From Nitrososphaerota archaeon (GTDB lineage Archaea; Thermoproteota; Nitrososphaeria; Nitrososphaerales; UBA57), in the NCBI GenBank assembly GCA_022572285.1, contig JACZWF010000029.1, positions 1 through 11,410 on the forward strand: a stretch of DNA of 11,410 nt, given 5' to 3'. How positions within the stretch are numbered: position 1 is the stretch's first letter; each line of letters begins with the position of its first letter. Made by a program: the position numbers and the translations under genes. Of this stretch, positions 1 through 6,026 are shown piece by piece. The notes beneath the pieces are model-generated. The model worked only from the letters and a program-made list of their open reading frames with translations. It ran no database searches and was not told the DNA's origin.

Positions 1-107
1 ACCAGCAGTTCGCCAACCTCTATTGGTTCCGTTACGACTGGTTCCAGCGGCCGGAGCTGAAGAAGAGATTCAAGGATAACATTAGTGTTTCTTGACGGCG
101 TCTCCAT
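1..107 (-). CDS. Partial CDS, N-terminal 35 residues of an unrecognised protein
   Basis: The minus strand is open from an ATG at 107-105 to the left edge. The product begins METPSRNTNVILESLL and continues with a Glu/Pro/Val-rich stretch ending EPIEVGELL. The start lies one base after the TAG stop of the 72-residue gene upstream, an arrangement typical of translational coupling, so the two probably form an operon. Third-position base use is mixed, as in the other genes here. The opposite strand also has an open frame (3-95, ending TGA), but its product is rich in Trp, Phe, Tyr and Gln with an extremely GC-rich third position, which is what the antisense of a Glu/Leu-rich gene looks like. I do not recognise the family from so few residues. 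Confidence 0.5.
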   Translation of the reverse strand, partial: METPSRNTNVILESLLQLRPLEPVVTEPIEVGELL

Positions 108-108
108 T

Positions 109-327
109 CTACTGAGACTTTTTTCGGATCCAACTTACACCATCTCTATATCTCTGAAGACCCTCTTCAAGGTATATTATCTCGTTTCTAATAATCTGAA
201 GCTCCCTAGCTAATCTCCGCTTTCTGAAGAAACCCTGTGGGCTGGATTCTTTCTCTTCTAGCTTCCTAAGCGCCTCATTTTTCTCTACCAGAAGCCTCAT
301 CACATCGTCTTCATAAGGGCTGCTCAA
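109..327 (-). CDS. Small charged coiled-coil-like protein (72 aa), function unknown
   Basis: A 72-residue highly charged protein. Residues 10-35 and 40-62 look like two amphipathic helices rich in Leu, Glu, Arg and Lys (for example LVEKNEALRKLEEKE, then RELQIIRNEIIYLEEGL), separated by a short Gly/Phe-containing turn; this suggests a helical hairpin or coiled-coil. The predicted start is TTG at 327-325; an in-frame ATG at 300-298 would give a 63-residue version. A TATA-like element (rc CTTCATAAGC, 357-366) lies about 34 bases upstream of the TTG, consistent with a short leader. It is divergent from priL and coupled to the gene running off the left edge. The location suggests, but does not show, a role near replication. 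I do not recognise the family. Confidence 0.55.
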   Translation of the reverse strand: MSSPYEDDVMRLLVEKNEALRKLEEKESSPQGFFRKRRLARELQIIRNEIIYLEEGLQRYRDGVSWIRKKSQ

Positions 328-414
328 ATGATTCTAACAGCATTGAATTTGTTAGGGCTTATGAAGATATCCCAAGTGATATAAGCAAAGAAGAAGATAG
401 TCTCTACAACTGGT
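328..414. promoter_or_regulatory. Divergent promoter region between the 72-aa gene and priL
   Basis: Two TATA-like elements face opposite ways. On the plus strand GTGATATAAGC (377-387) is centred about 33 bases before the priL TTG. On the minus strand CTTCATAAGC (366-357) is about 34 bases before the other start. An inverted repeat, CTAACA (334-339) and TGTTAG (350-355) with a 10-base spacer, overlaps the predicted initiation zone of the minus-strand gene and could be a regulator site. A short plus-strand frame, ATG at 361 to TAA at 382-384, lies in the priL reading frame and blocks any longer priL start. Confidence 0.4.
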
Positions 415-1428
415 TTGAAGTTAGTAGAATTGGGAACTGAGGATCTAGCGAGGTATCCATTTCTAGATGAGACTGGAGAATATATCCGTGGGCTCGATCT
501 CAGTGTTGAAGAAATCACACGAGCAGAATATCACGAGGTTTTAGAGAGAGCAAAGTCACGAGTAATAGATGCACTGAAGAAAGGGACTATCGCGTGTGAA
601 TTCTACAACAGAGAGATTGAGATACTATCCTTTCCTGTGGCTCTAGTCCTCATCAAAGCGACGAAAATAGAACACATAATCTCTAGATATGCTTTAGCCG
701 AGGCAAAACGCGTTGAGACATTCCTCCTAAAAGAGAAGAGGCCCATTATACCTATAATGTTTGAACGAGTTCTCAATATCGAGCCAATCAAAGCAAGAGA
801 TGGATTTGATCGGCTTCACCTCGAATACAAGATACCACTAGTCGACTTCCTGAAAAGGGCTGTGCAATTTCACACAACGTCATGGAGGCTAGTGAATAGA
901 GTCATTGAGGAAGGGTTCGTTCTAGTGACTACGACTGAACTAGTCCGTTTGCTCAGAGAGGAAATCTACGAGATGATTCGTAGCAGATTGAAATCAAGCT
1001 CTGTGATAAAGCTTGATCAAAGGTTGAGAGACACCGTTGATGAAATCATTAGAGCCGCACCTCCAATACCCGCAAAGTTCGGTATCTTCTCAGGAGAATA
1101 TCCTCCATGTGTCACGAAGGCACTAGAATTATTGGAAACCGGACAAAACGTGCCTCATTATGGGAGATTTCTGATGACAGCATTCCTTTTACACGCAGGT
1201 AAAAGTGTTGATAATATAATAGATCTATACCCAGGCGTTCCCGATTTTAAGGAGAGAGTTACAAGATATCAGGTTGAGCATATAGCAGGTCTACGAGGAG
1301 GAAGGACGGCATACTCTGTTCCCAGTTGCAATACTATCCTCAGTAATAATTTCTGCTTTCGGAATCACAATTGTGGTACGATCAAAAACCCCCTTCAATT
1401 CAGAAGGAGAACTAAGAAGAATTCTTGA
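415..1428 (+). CDS. priL: DNA primase large subunit PriL
   Basis: PriL is the non-catalytic, iron-sulphur subunit of the archaeal/eukaryotic primase; it helps PriS start and measure RNA/DNA primers during replication. The 337-residue product opens with the family's TEDLARYPFLDE motif. Its C-terminal domain has the four cysteines expected to hold a 4Fe-4S cluster, C232 (YPPC), C305 (VPSC), C314 and C320, followed by the basic IKNPLQFRRR tail typical of PriL. Length is normal. The start is TTG at 415: an in-frame TAA at 382-384 leaves no ATG or GTG, and the protein begins right at the conserved N-terminus. There is no clear Shine-Dalgarno site, and a TATA box at 377-387 suggests a near-leaderless message. 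priS follows after 40 bases in the same direction, so the two subunits are very likely co-transcribed. Confidence 0.95.
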   Translation: MKLVELGTEDLARYPFLDETGEYIRGLDLSVEEITRAEYHEVLERAKSRVIDALKKGTIACEFYNREIEILSFPVALVLIKATKIEHIISRYALAEAKRVETFLLKEKRPIIPIMFERVLNIEPIKARDGFDRLHLEYKIPLVDFLKRAVQFHTTSWRLVNRVIEEGFVLVTTTELVRLLREEIYEMIRSRLKSSSVIKLDQRLRDTVDEIIRAAPPIPAKFGIFSGEYPPCVTKALELLETGQNVPHYGRFLMTAFLLHAGKSVDNIIDLYPGVPDFKERVTRYQVEHIAGLRGGRTAYSVPSCNTILSNNFCFRNHNCGTIKNPLQFRRRTKKNS

Positions 1429-1468
1429 CGAGGATCAATGATATTGATAGGCGAGATGGATGATTTGA

Positions 1469-2632
1469 ATGTCTGAGGAAAGCCTTAACGTGCTTAAACG
1501 AGCTTTTAGAGAGTACTATTTTCAGAGAGACGCCATAGAGATCCCCACCAGGATAGAAGAAAGGGAATTCGGGTACCTGCCTTTTGGCGGTTTTATGACT
1601 AGACATCTGAAGCTAAAAAACAAGGGAGAGCTGACAGCCCTATTGGTCAGAGAGTCACCCAGAGGAGTTTATGCTTCATGTTCATATTACGAGGACCCTT
1701 CACTACCCATGACGGAAAAAGGGTGGAAATCGGGAGATTTAGCCTTCGATATAGATTGCGATGACTTAGAAATGGAGTGTAAAAAAGACCACGACAGGTG
1801 GACATGCAAGGGTTGCTTGCTTGTAGGTAGAGGCATCAGACCTGCTAGATGTCCTAGCTGCGCAAACACAAAAATACTCACCCTGAATTGGTCCTGTAAG
1901 CTGTGCCTAGACGCATCGAAAGATGAAATAATAAAGCTGAAAGAAATACTCCTGAAGGATTTTGGGATGACACGAGGGAAAATATCTACTTTTTTCTCAG
2001 GAAACAAAGGTTACCATTTAACAGTTGAAAATTCTGAATTCGATGCTCTCGATCAACGCGGAAGGGGAGAGCTAGCCAATTACATTTCGGGAAAGGGCCT
2101 CGATATTGCGAAGTTAGGTCTTTCGAAGAATGCAGATTACAATAACATGGTTTCGAGACTACCGGTGCTGGGAGAGCCAGGATGGAGAGGGAAAATAGCC
2201 TCCTTTTTTGATGACTATGAATTTGAAGGAGAGCGTGATGATGGAGACATCAAATCCAAGATCGCGAATTATTATGGCAAATTGAGTCCGAAGAAGTTTG
2301 GTGCGATCATCGACTTAGCAATTAGGAGCCGTGGTGCAAAGATAGATTCAGTTGTAACTATTGATATTCACAGGATCTTTAGACTAGCGGGGTCCCTTCA
2401 CGAAAAAACAGGCCTCTCGAAGAAGAGATGCGACGATCTCAATTCATTTGATCCTACAACCGATCCAGTTGAAATTAAGGATGAACCCATAAAGGTCCGG
2501 GTTAGTATGAGTCCACCCTTTACTCTCAGAGAACGAACCTACGGGCCCTATAAATCTGAAGAGGTAATACTCCCTCTTCATGCGGGTGTGTATCTGATGG
2601 GCAATAACCTGGCACAGGCCGTCAATTCCTGA
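1469..2632 (+). CDS. priS: DNA primase catalytic small subunit PriS
   Basis: PriS is the polymerase subunit of the archaeal/eukaryotic primase and makes the primer at replication forks. The 387-residue protein has the metal-binding DxD pair D94/D96 (FDIDCDD), the nucleotide-binding SGNKGYH motif (177-183) and the third acidic residue, probably D299, in VTIDIHRIFRLAGSLH (296-311). Between D96 and the SGNKGYH motif lies a Cys-rich region: C104, H108, C113, C116, then C128, C131, C143, C146. The first four fit the usual primase zinc knuckle; the other four could bind a second zinc. ATG at 1469 is the natural start and gives a family-typical N-terminus. It lies 40 bases after priL, consistent with an operon and equimolar subunits. 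A T5 run at 2694-2698 is a weak candidate terminator. Confidence 0.96.
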   Translation: MSEESLNVLKRAFREYYFQRDAIEIPTRIEEREFGYLPFGGFMTRHLKLKNKGELTALLVRESPRGVYASCSYYEDPSLPMTEKGWKSGDLAFDIDCDDLEMECKKDHDRWTCKGCLLVGRGIRPARCPSCANTKILTLNWSCKLCLDASKDEIIKLKEILLKDFGMTRGKISTFFSGNKGYHLTVENSEFDALDQRGRGELANYISGKGLDIAKLGLSKNADYNNMVSRLPVLGEPGWRGKIASFFDDYEFEGERDDGDIKSKIANYYGKLSPKKFGAIIDLAIRSRGAKIDSVVTIDIHRIFRLAGSLHEKTGLSKKRCDDLNSFDPTTDPVEIKDEPIKVRVSMSPPFTLRERTYGPYKSEEVILPLHAGVYLMGNNLAQAVNS

Positions 2633-2740
2633 TAAGAGTAAATGCAATGGAAGAATTTGAGGTCGAGTTCAGAAATACTGTATGCATGTCAAATTTTTCC
2701 TAGATATAAAGTACATAAATACAGTCAAATGGATGAAAAG

Positions 2741-2781
2741 AATATATATATTATTATGGTCCGATCATGATGAAGAGGGGG
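2741..2781 (+). promoter_or_regulatory. TATA box and Shine-Dalgarno site of the P-II gene
   Basis: The element AATATATATATTAT at 2741-2754 is a strong archaeal TATA box and would start transcription near 2770-2775. GAGGGGG at 2775-2781 ends 10 bases before the ATG and decides that start. A second TATA-like stretch, AGTACATAAATAC, lies near 2710-2722. I found no GGAA-N6-TTCC operator of the NrpR type. Confidence 0.6.
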
Positions 2782-2791
2782 TATTACCGTT

Positions 2792-3130
2792 ATGAAAAGG
2801 GTTGAAGCGATAATTAGAGCAGAGAAGCTCGATGAAGTAAAGACTGCCCTGGCCCAAGCAGGATACATCGGGATGACTACCTATGAAGTAAGAGGAAGAG
2901 GACGCCAGAAAGGATACTCTAGATTCTATAGAGGGAGGGAATTCAGATATGATCTCCTCCCAAAGTTGAAAATTGAGCTTGTAGTGGACGACAAGGACAC
3001 AGAGGGAGTTATTGGGGCTATAGAGAGCAAGGCAGCTACTGGAGAAATAGGTGATGGAAAGATCTTTATCTTCCCTGTCGAAGAAATTATACGTATAAGA
3101 ACTGGCGAAAGAGGCCAAGCGGCTATCTGA
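2792..3130 (+). CDS. glnK: P-II nitrogen regulatory protein (GlnB/GlnK family)
   Basis: P-II proteins are cytosolic trimers that sense ATP/ADP and 2-oxoglutarate and control ammonium uptake or nitrogen enzymes by docking through the T-loop. The 112-residue length is exact for the family and aligns without gaps to my memory of E. coli GlnB: Q39, K40, G41 (RGRQKGYSRFYRG), K58 (LPK), and the C-terminal TGEIGDGKIF block (83-92) with G87 and K90, ending RIRTGE. The T-loop Tyr-51, the uridylylation site in enteric bacteria, is Phe here, and residue 49 (phosphorylated Ser in cyanobacteria) is Arg, so control by those modifications is unlikely; direct ligand sensing is the inference. No ammonium transporter or glutamine synthetase gene is adjacent, so the partner cannot be named. 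Calling it GlnK rather than GlnB is arbitrary without amtB. Confidence 0.94.
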   Translation: MKRVEAIIRAEKLDEVKTALAQAGYIGMTTYEVRGRGRQKGYSRFYRGREFRYDLLPKLKIELVVDDKDTEGVIGAIESKAATGEIGDGKIFIFPVEEIIRIRTGERGQAAI

Positions 3131-3181
3131 ATATTTCTCTATCGCACTCGCACTGAAGTCAGTCTACGTTAAAGAACTCCA

Positions 3182-3192
3182 TTTACATATAT
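3182..3192 (+). promoter_or_regulatory. TATA box of the LLM oxidoreductase gene
   Basis: TTTACATATAT is centred about 35 bases upstream of the ATG at 3222, predicting a start of transcription near 3213 and a leader of about nine bases. GGGTGAG at 3201-3207 resembles a Shine-Dalgarno site but would lie upstream of that transcription start, so it is probably not used. Confidence 0.5.
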
Positions 3193-3221
3193 TACACACA
3201 GGGTGAGTAGTGTAATAAAGA

Positions 3222-4166
3222 ATGGGAGACCTGAAATTCGGGATTGAGATTAGCATTACGGCGGAATCGCTAAAACGAATCTGCGTTAAAGCAGAGGACT
3301 TGGGATACAATTTCATTTTTTATGGCGATTCCCTGAGCTACAATTCGCTGGAATGCTGGACCGCAATATCCGCCATCTCCTTAGTCACGAAATCGATTAG
3401 GGTTGGACCCTCAATGACCTTTCTCTCCTACAGGCATCCAGCAGTATTAGCAAGAGCCTCAGCAACCATTGACAGGCTGAGTAGTGGAAGATTAGAGCTA
3501 AGGATGGGGATTGGTGGGAGAGCATTGAAGCGAGATAGTAGAACTTACGGAGTGCCTTTTCCCCCGTATCACCAGAGAGTTGAAAGACTTGACGAGGGAT
3601 TAACTCTAATGAAGAAACTTTGGACACTCAAGAAGTCAAGTCAACGTGGAAAATACTTCTCCAGTTCAAATGCCGCCCAGATTATAAAGCCAATCCAAAG
3701 ACCTCATCCTCCGATAACTATAGCCGGTATTAGCGAAAAAGTCCTCGATCTCGTAATCAAGCACGCAAATGTATGGGAGGTGGGAGGTGTTGTTCCTGCT
3801 GAATATCGAAATTTGCGCCAGACCTTAATTTCAAAGTGCAAAAATCGAGGGAGAAACGTGAGCTCCATAGAGATGTCCTTGGAGGTAACAATAGGATTAT
3901 TCACTCGAGGTGGGGATGCGATTGATGGTCTGAGGAGGAAGCTTGGCAACAAGTTCGACAAGCTAGCGAAGAGATGGACGCTAATTGCAGGGCCACCAGA
4001 TCATATAATCTCTGAACTGAATAAGTTCGTTGAGCTTGGAATAGAAAGATTTTCAATATATTTCATAAACTATAATGGCATGAATCTATTTTTTCATCGA
4101 CCTACCTTGCTAATAGATCAGATGGAAATCTTTAGAGAGCAGGTCATTCCATATCTAAAACATTAG
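3222..4166 (+). CDS. LLM-class oxidoreductase, probably F420-dependent
   Basis: A luciferase-like monooxygenase family protein of 314 residues, a TIM-barrel enzyme that normally binds FMN or coenzyme F420. Seen in the sequence are the family block HPAVLARASATIDRLSSGR (72-90) followed by LELRMGIGG, the GVPFPPYHQRVERLDEG stretch (110-126) and the KPIQRPHPPITIAG block (157-170). In archaea this family includes methylenetetrahydromethanopterin reductase (Mer) and F420-dependent dehydrogenases; F420 rather than FMN is inferred from the archaeal setting and Mer-like length. The substrate cannot be told from sequence: the Mer role is possible but Mer usually begins differently. It has its own promoter and appears monocistronic. 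Its last 23 bases overlap the 3' end of the convergent HAD gene. Confidence 0.85.
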   Translation: MGDLKFGIEISITAESLKRICVKAEDLGYNFIFYGDSLSYNSLECWTAISAISLVTKSIRVGPSMTFLSYRHPAVLARASATIDRLSSGRLELRMGIGGRALKRDSRTYGVPFPPYHQRVERLDEGLTLMKKLWTLKKSSQRGKYFSSSNAAQIIKPIQRPHPPITIAGISEKVLDLVIKHANVWEVGGVVPAEYRNLRQTLISKCKNRGRNVSSIEMSLEVTIGLFTRGGDAIDGLRRKLGNKFDKLAKRWTLIAGPPDHIISELNKFVELGIERFSIYFINYNGMNLFFHRPTLLIDQMEIFREQVIPYLKH

Positions 4167-4797
4167 TCAAGTATTTTATATCTGGAATGAGATAATCAGC
4201 ACAAGCTTCGGATGAGAAGTACCTATCTGTGTGAATCATTGTCCTTCCGACCACCAAAACAGTCCTCATTCCTGCTCTAGTTCCGGCAAGAACATCATGA
4301 ATGGTATCTCCAACTACTAAACCCTCATCAAAATCGATGCCTAATCGCTCTGCAGCGAGAATAATCAGGGCAGGGTGAGGCTTCCCCTCATCAACTTCAT
4401 CCGCGCCGGTAATAGCTGAGATGAATTGATCGATTCCAAAACTTTCGACCATTTCTCTAGTATCAGCTCGAGCATTTGATGAGGCAATAGCACACCTGAT
4501 TCCTCTTCTCTTTGCTTCTGAGAGAACTTCTATGGCAGACGGGAAAAGTCGTAGCTCCCTTTTCGAATCCTTGAAAAGTTCCTTTTCGGTAGAAACGATC
4601 TCCATCGCTAGCTCATCATTAATTCCCGGAACTAGAGCATTAGCCATATCGATGTGAGATTTTCCAAGGTGCTTCATGACGTTCGACGCATCAGAGCCAA
4701 TGCCAAATTTCTGAAAGGTTCTTAACCAGCACCTCAGATGGAGATCATACGAGTCCACCAACGTCCCATCGAAATCGAGTACGACTCCCCTCAACAA
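4144..4797 (-). CDS. HAD-family phosphatase (phosphoglycolate phosphatase / beta-phosphoglucomutase-like)
   Basis: A 217-residue haloacid dehalogenase-superfamily hydrolase, presumably a cytosolic phosphatase for a small phosphorylated metabolite. All four motifs are present: LDFDGTLVD with nucleophile D8 and acid/base D10, S106 in AIASSN, K139 in EGKPHP, and D164/D168 in VVGDTIHD for magnesium. Residues of about 16-85 form an all-helical cap typical of subfamily I, as in phosphoglycolate phosphatase (Gph) and beta-phosphoglucomutase; the substrate is not determined. The only in-frame starts are two adjacent TTG codons (4797-4792), because a stop lies at 4806-4804. GGAGAG (4815-4810) 12 bases upstream supports them, and a TATA-like CTTTTACAT (4847-4839) would give a leader of about 20 bases. 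It converges on, and overlaps, the LLM gene. Confidence 0.92.
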   Translation of the reverse strand: MLRGVVLDFDGTLVDSYDLHLRCWLRTFQKFGIGSDASNVMKHLGKSHIDMANALVPGINDELAMEIVSTEKELFKDSKRELRLFPSAIEVLSEAKRRGIRCAIASSNARADTREMVESFGIDQFISAITGADEVDEGKPHPALIILAAERLGIDFDEGLVVGDTIHDVLAGTRAGMRTVLVVGRTMIHTDRYFSSEACADYLIPDIKYLTNVLDME

Positions 4798-5134
4798 CTT
4801 ATCTTATTGCTCTCCAGAGATTATTGTAAAGGCCGTCCATGTAAAAGGTTAGCATCTATTTGACATGACCGACTCAAATTCCCATAAGCTCAGTAGGTCA
4901 GGCTTGCAACATTCAACAATCCAAAGAGAGGCATGGTCAGTTCGTTCCTGCTGAGGGGCTCAGCGGTAAAGTTGTTGCAGAAAAAGTAGGAAGGGTTCCA
5001 TAGATGTTACGATAATAGTTGAAGCAACGGAGCATACTACTGTGTTGAGGTTGAGTGCAGAAGTAAGGCCAAAGAGTCGCGCGCACGATCGCCATATATG
5101 ATTATAGTGTTAGCTGAAGAATTGCCGCCGCCCG
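4798..5134. other. 337-base gap with no intact gene; possible coding remnant
   Basis: The left end carries the HAD promoter. The rest is non-coding by normal criteria. On the plus strand one frame is open from 4869 to a TAG at 4989-4991 (containing HGQFVPAEGLSGKVVAEKVG) with no ATG start. A second frame then runs from the same area to a TGA at 5098-5100 (containing DVTIIVEATEHTTVLRL). The hand-over of coding-like sequence from one frame to the next could be a decayed gene, but I recognise no family and it may be chance. A GCGCGC run occurs at about 5089. GGCTCAGCGGTA near 4957 looks like a tRNA D-arm, but no tRNA folds around it. Confidence 0.3.
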
Positions 5135-5845
5135 TTAATGGTGCAGCGACGACGCATCTACATCCCGGTCTTTCCACTCCCATGAGTACGTTACAAGGGC
5201 ATCCATTCTAGCCTGCAACTCTTGGTATGTCTCCGGGTCGATTTCTCTAGTATGACCATGATCAATGTCAATTAAGACGATGTTATGGAGCCGAGCATCC
5301 TTGATTTGATCAAATGAAATAGGTGGGTTTGGATAGAATTGATTGCAAAGTTTCCTAATTCTTTCAACTTCCTCATAGGATCTATCTCTGGGAGGTTTAA
5401 TGAAAAGGTAAGGTATCTGTAGAATGGTAGAGTTCGGAGTGGCCAAACCGAACTTGCTCGCCCTTGGACTATATTGCGAGATTTTGCTAGAAATTTTGGC
5501 CTGATTAGAAGTATTTGGATTGAGGGCATGACCGGGCGGGATATAACCTGTTTCCACCTCAAGTATTAGAACTCCTTCCCCTTTTACCGCATGTACGTCA
5601 CAAGTGAGATTTGAATCAAGAGTGTGATTAAGATTCACCAGATATCCTGACAAGATTAGCTCCTTTGCGCATATGAGCTCCATGACCGAATGATTGACGT
5701 CAACCTCGCCATTTTCATGCAGGTCCAACAGTCGTTCACCTAGGACTTTAAGATGGAAACTAGACTCCTCATCCATTCCTCGAGTGAGTCTTTTCAAAAT
5801 TCCAAGAATAAGCGCGCCAAAATTCTCTTCCTTTTGAGTAAACAT
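5135..5845 (-). CDS. Uncharacterised archaeal protein with a possible PD-(D/E)XK nuclease core
   Basis: A 236-residue soluble protein without signal peptide or membrane segment. Residues 54-100 look like a restriction-endonuclease-type core: a helix with E56 and E62 (VMELICAKELILSGY), a strand with D83 (LTCDVHAV) and a strand with E96 and E98 (GVLILEVETGY), matching an E...D...ExE pattern where the usual ExK lysine would be replaced by Glu. Residues 100-160 contain IPPGHALNP and an SKFGLATPN stretch that may be family-specific. I recall similar conserved proteins in Thermoproteota but cannot name one with a known function. The start is ATG at 5845, with a TATA-like CATTTATGTA (5885-5876) about 35 bases upstream and no Shine-Dalgarno site, so a leaderless or near-leaderless message. 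It stands alone. Alternative: a non-catalytic relative with only the fold retained. Confidence 0.7.
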   Translation of the reverse strand: MFTQKEENFGALILGILKRLTRGMDEESSFHLKVLGERLLDLHENGEVDVNHSVMELICAKELILSGYLVNLNHTLDSNLTCDVHAVKGEGVLILEVETGYIPPGHALNPNTSNQAKISSKISQYSPRASKFGLATPNSTILQIPYLFIKPPRDRSYEEVERIRKLCNQFYPNPPISFDQIKDARLHNIVLIDIDHGHTREIDPETYQELQARMDALVTYSWEWKDRDVDASSLHH

Positions 5846-5875
5846 GACCTGCGGAGTGAATCAATTAATTATTAG

Positions 5876-5885
5876 TACATAAATG
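5876..5885 (-). promoter_or_regulatory. TATA-like element of the uncharacterised 236-aa gene
   Basis: On the minus strand the sequence reads CATTTATGTA and is centred about 35 bases before the ATG at 5845. Upstream is a GC-rich stretch (GCGCGGGTGCGCGC on the plus strand, about 5892-5905) and then about 120 bases without a gene before the acyl-CoA dehydrogenase stop. Confidence 0.35.
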
Positions 5886-6026
5886 CTTACGAGCGCGGGT
5901 GCGCGCAAGGCCAGAGATGTACACATCTTGAAATAAAAGAGATGGAGACTGACGCGGATCGTTCTTCTGATTTGATGGAGCCTGGTACCCGACCCCATTT
6001 GTCGCTTTAGATAATTTAGGGGCCGG

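Noticed and set aside
3..95. Plus-strand open frame at the left edge ending in TGA
   Set aside because: Its product is unusually rich in Trp, Phe, Tyr and Gln with nearly all-GC third positions, as expected for the antisense of the minus-strand gene, which has a start coupled to its upstream neighbour.
2764..2790. Possible C/D box sRNA in the P-II leader (ATGATGA at 2767-2773)
   Set aside because: No CUGA D box or D'/C' pair occurs at a suitable distance.
4950..5010. tRNA-like GGCTCAGCGGTA followed by GGGTTCCA
   Set aside because: There is no matching D-stem partner, anticodon stem or acceptor stem, and the T-loop consensus is missing.
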